A stretch of 64,000 bases of DNA from Drosophila pseudoobscura (Eukaryota > Arthropoda > Insecta > Diptera > Drosophilidae), in the NCBI RefSeq assembly GCF_009870125.1, contig NC_046683.1, forward strand, positions 12,276,001 through 12,340,000. The letters are read 5' to 3'. Shown here one piece after another: positions 60,833 through 64,000 of the stretch (positions within the stretch are counted from its first letter, which is position 1; each line of letters begins with the position of its first letter). A program made the position numbers and the translations under genes. The notes beneath the pieces are model-generated. The model was not told where the DNA came from and ran no database searches. It was given only the letters and a program-made list of their open reading frames with translations.

Positions 60833-62700
60833 GGAACGTGTGCCGCGACGCAAAACATTCCGATTGGCTTTGGCTTCCTTTACAGTTTGATTTAATTGGA
60901 TCATATCTAAATAGGATAATTAATGATCATATAATAAAAGAACTGTATCTCCAATTTTCTCCGAAAAGAAAGTGTCAGAGAGAGATCCTCATCCCGACAG
61001 CAGATTTCTGTGGAATTCTCTCCACTGTTGAAGCTGATGCTGAATGAGGGCATACCTTTCTAGCACTACAGGGTATTCAGCACAATAAAAAGAGAACACG
61101 CCCCGCTTTCGGGGACGAGTAAAAAGTAAACAGAAAAGCCATTAACGGTTACAGCAACAAAAGCTCTTATTGTTGCTGTTGTTGGTGGTTTTTTATATTG
61201 GAATTGTCGCTGGAATTGTGGATGGAAAGAACAATTACAATTTCGCAAAAACAAAGATAATTTGCGAATGAGATCGACGACACGGCACAAAGGCAAGACC
61301 CGGGTAAGAGGAGCCCTGGAACGATCAGCTGGAAAAGCAAAAGTTTGAGCGCGAATGACTGCCTCACCTTATTCAAATAAGCCTTGGGGACAGAGAAAAA
61401 CAGGGTGATCGGCGAATAGGTTATCCTGAATCGGTAATGGACTGTGGCCCTGGTACTCCTAAGCGGTTAGAGGGAGCACCATTCCTCGCTCTCGCTCTCT
61501 CCCAGTGAGACGTTATGTATTATATGAAAATTCTTTCTCATATTACTCCTGGAATGTCCCAAAGCAGTGCCAAAGTCTCAAATGGTTGGGTTACCTTAGC
61601 GTTCAAAATATTCTGTAGATCATTTTTGGTACACTTAATTTCAATACAATCATCGATAACCTTCCGCATTCGAAGCTAATAAAAAGTATTATTGAGGTCA
61701 ATGCCAGAAAGCCGAACACGTTGCATCAACCCACAAATATGTCAGTGCAAAGTGTCAACAGTTATCGGCGTACGGCCTGAAGTGCTGACCCCCCAAAATC
61801 GGTGGCAATTGGAAAGGGGCTGCCTGGGCCTGACCCGACGCACTGACCCAGTAAACGTGCGTAATCCACAAAAAAAATAAAACAGAAACCCACGAAATGC
61901 AAGAAAAAGAGAGGAAAATCAAAACAAATCTGGTTTCCGACGTGACTTGTTTATTACGCCTAACGAACTTTCTATGGGAAGGGCCGCCACTTGGCACTTG
62001 GATAATTTTGGGCACTGCATCCAAGTATTCAGAGTACCGGCCAGACACATACAATAGATATTGATGAAGGCAAATAACAGCTTCCGCCGGCCTCTTCAAC
62101 AATCCCAATTCGGATCTATGGATTGGTGGGAGATGCCTACAGACATCTACATTCTAAGAAAGAGAATCCTCAGGTAGGCCCTCTGTTTCCACCGATTATA
62201 ACAGATTCCAGGGGTGAGTACTTGTCCAAAGTCATAAAAAAACAAGAAGTAGGAAGCTTTTTCTCATACTTACATCTCATTCTAGTAGAAGTACTACATT
62301 TGAAAGACTGGAAGTATCTGAAAAACAGTTTTGAAAGCTGTAAGGCGAGGCACTACTATTTCCAGGTCAAAGAAGAGTTTCTTCTAGTATTGTTAATCAA
62401 TATTTAAATCAAGAAAACCCGAAATCTTGGAGGGTTGTGCATCCTATGCGATATTGATCAAATTCTGCGGAATACTTCACTGAGTTTCCTCTGCCTAGAA
62501 AAATCTCCTCAGAACATTTCACTTTCAACAGATTTTCCCTTGTCTACTTCATAACTTTGGAACCACAGTGCGCCAATCGGTTCGTACTCATCCCGTAATG
62601 CTGCCTGGCTGATTTGATATCCTTCCAGAAGGTATTACTATTACCGGGAGATGTTTGGCCTGCATCTTCGATTCGACAAGACATGCCGGGAGCAGTCTTT
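60833..62700. other. Spacer; no gene seen
   Basis: Unique sequence without convincing coding frames. A 94-codon frame at 62123-62407 begins with a non-ATG codon and lacks domain character. Confidence 0.5.
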
Positions 62701-63200
62701 CACAATTAGAATCACATCATAGATAGCATAATTACTTGTACTATGTGGCAATGGATCTCTGCAAGGGTATCAAAAGCTTCGCCCTTTGAGGCTCGTTTCG
62801 CTCACATGTTGTTGCTGCTATTATCGCACACACTGCCGCTGCTGCCGCTGCTGCTGCTGCTGCTGCTGCTCTGTCTCGGTTCTTCGTTTTGTCTGCGCTT
62901 CGTTTCGTTACTTTTGCTTTGCCGTTTCGGGCTTCAGTTCGAGTTCGCACTCGGAGTCGCTGCGCCGCGCCGTGGCCCGTCGTTTTTGTCGTTGTCGTGT
63001 TGTCGTCACTGACGCAGCCGCAGTCGCAGTCGTTGCCTATCTCAGTCGCTGCGCCGCCGCGCCGCTCCGCGCCGGCCGAAAGAAACCGAAACCGAAACGG
63101 TCATTATTAATTCGTACGTAGTCGCCGTCGCAGTCGCAGTCGCAGTCATAGTCGCGATCGCCGTTTTGCGGTTGCGGTCGCAGTCGCCTGTTGTATGTAG
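62700..63200 (+). promoter_or_regulatory. Promoter region of a gene running right
   Basis: CTGCTG and GCCGC-rich block followed by initiator-like TTCAGTTC (about 62933) and CTCAGTCG (about 63039) and a repeated CAGTCG array (63120-63165). The next 480 bases are ATG-free, as expected of a leader. The start site is inferred, not fixed. Confidence 0.4.
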
Positions 63201-63679
63201 TTTTCCCTCTCCATCCCATAAGAACCGTTGCAGGCAGGCCGGCGTTTCGTAGTTTGCCGCTGAAGAAGACCAGAAGAAGATTTTCCCCCGCGTCGGTCGC
63301 GCTTAATTAAATACTCTTATTTTCTTTTTTTTCTCCCCCCTGATTATTTTGTGTTGTGTTGTTCCGACAACCCAATTATATATAGCTTTAATTGTTTAAT
63401 AGCAGCAGCAGCAACACAAAGAGCAAAACGAAGTAAAGTTAAGTGCGAAAAGTAAAGTAAAGTGAAGTTTCAGTGAGTGAGTGTGAGTGCGCGAGTGGTG
63501 GTGGTGCGGTGCGGGTAAACAATTGGAGCAGCCCCTGCCCCCCCACAATCCGATCGCCCAGAGGGCTACTGTCCTGTCTAGTACCTGGTGCCGCCTCTAG
63601 CGGCAAGTTCAAGTTCAAAGAGGGCAGAGAGAGGAGGAGAGAAGAGGAGAGGATAGCCACAGACAGAGCTTCTTTACCG
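63200..63679 (+). other. Noncoding first exon of a gene beyond the window
   Basis: From 63197 to 63679 there is no ATG on the plus strand. The stretch is rich in AGTAAAGT and GTGAGTG words and ends in a good donor, TTACCG|GTAAGC (intron from 63680). This fits a 5'UTR exon of a large gene whose coding exons lie to the right. 63680-64000 would be intron. Confidence 0.45.
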
Positions 63680-64000
63680 GTAAGCATACTCTCAAATTGA
63701 CAGCGCCCACAACTCTACGTGAGTGGGCTGGCCGACTGGCCGTCTCCTCTTTCATTCTCTGTCCCGTCTTTGGATGGCGCTCTCCCTCTCTCTGGTATGC
63801 GTGCGTGTGTGCGTCTCTGTTGCTGTCTCTTTTACTTTTTGCGTGCATTGCACCTTTATGGGCCGTATTCCTTTTTGTGTCGTCTTTCGCTTTCAATGCA
63901 TTTTGACACTGGGAATATGGCTAATCGTTCTGGCATTTTGCATTCTCCGCGGCCGTCACCTCTACGGCTACACCGCCCTGCGCACATTCCTTCCACCGTT

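Noticed and set aside
1..64000. tRNA, rRNA or snRNA genes
   Set aside because: I looked for tRNA box A/B words and cloverleaf spacing and saw no convincing candidate; a covariance-model scan would be decisive.

Overview
The window looks like genomic DNA of a Drosophila-type fly. The grounds are introns of 60-80 bases with GT-AG ends, long CAG/CAA (opa) repeats coding Gln and Ala runs, dense CA/GA/TA microsatellites, and two copies of a short Helitron-like (DINE-1 type) repeat. I suspect an obscura-group fly and X linkage, but both rest only on memory of that repeat family and of where the D. melanogaster ornithine-carrier relative maps.

Layout. 1-12.6 kb holds no gene I can support: simple repeats, possible regulatory sites and two isolated minus-strand splice donors. 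From about 12.6 to 32.75 kb runs a large plus-strand PRDM-family transcription factor gene: a CAG-rich leader with upstream ORFs, a 5' coding exon (15684-17378), a 6.6 kb intron, then a PR/SET domain, seven C2H2-type zinc fingers and long low-complexity tails. From 31025 to 43059 there is a direct tandem duplication of about 6 kb. Each copy carries the 3' exons of the PRDM gene, a complete unfamiliar gene (orphan protein with one membrane segment) and the 5' exons of a mitochondrial ornithine-type carrier. PRDM is intact through copy 1 and the carrier is intact from copy 2 (41850-44592), so the duplication left both flanking genes whole while making a 3' PRDM fragment, a 5' carrier fragment and two full orphan paralogues.

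Next comes a convergent minus-strand FASTK/RAP-domain mitochondrial RNA-binding protein gene, with a last exon lying across a 540-base intron; then a spacer with a striking palindrome and a Helitron-like element; then a plus-strand multi-MADF chromatin protein gene (50980-55339). A 96-base minisatellite with higher-order structure follows, then an intronless, divergent minus-strand Rab GTPase, a possible two-exon 44-residue peptide gene, and finally the promoter and ATG-free first noncoding exon of a plus-strand gene whose coding part lies beyond the window.

The genes do not form one pathway: two encode chromatin or transcription proteins (PRDM, MADF), two encode mitochondrial proteins (ornithine-type carrier, FASTK), and one a Rab. 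The most unusual signals are the gene-preserving tandem duplication with its orphan pair, an in-frame upstream ORF separated from the PRDM start by a single UAG followed by an RS-rich open frame, the 9-base-repeat-flanked perfect palindrome, and several stopless introns of 3n length.
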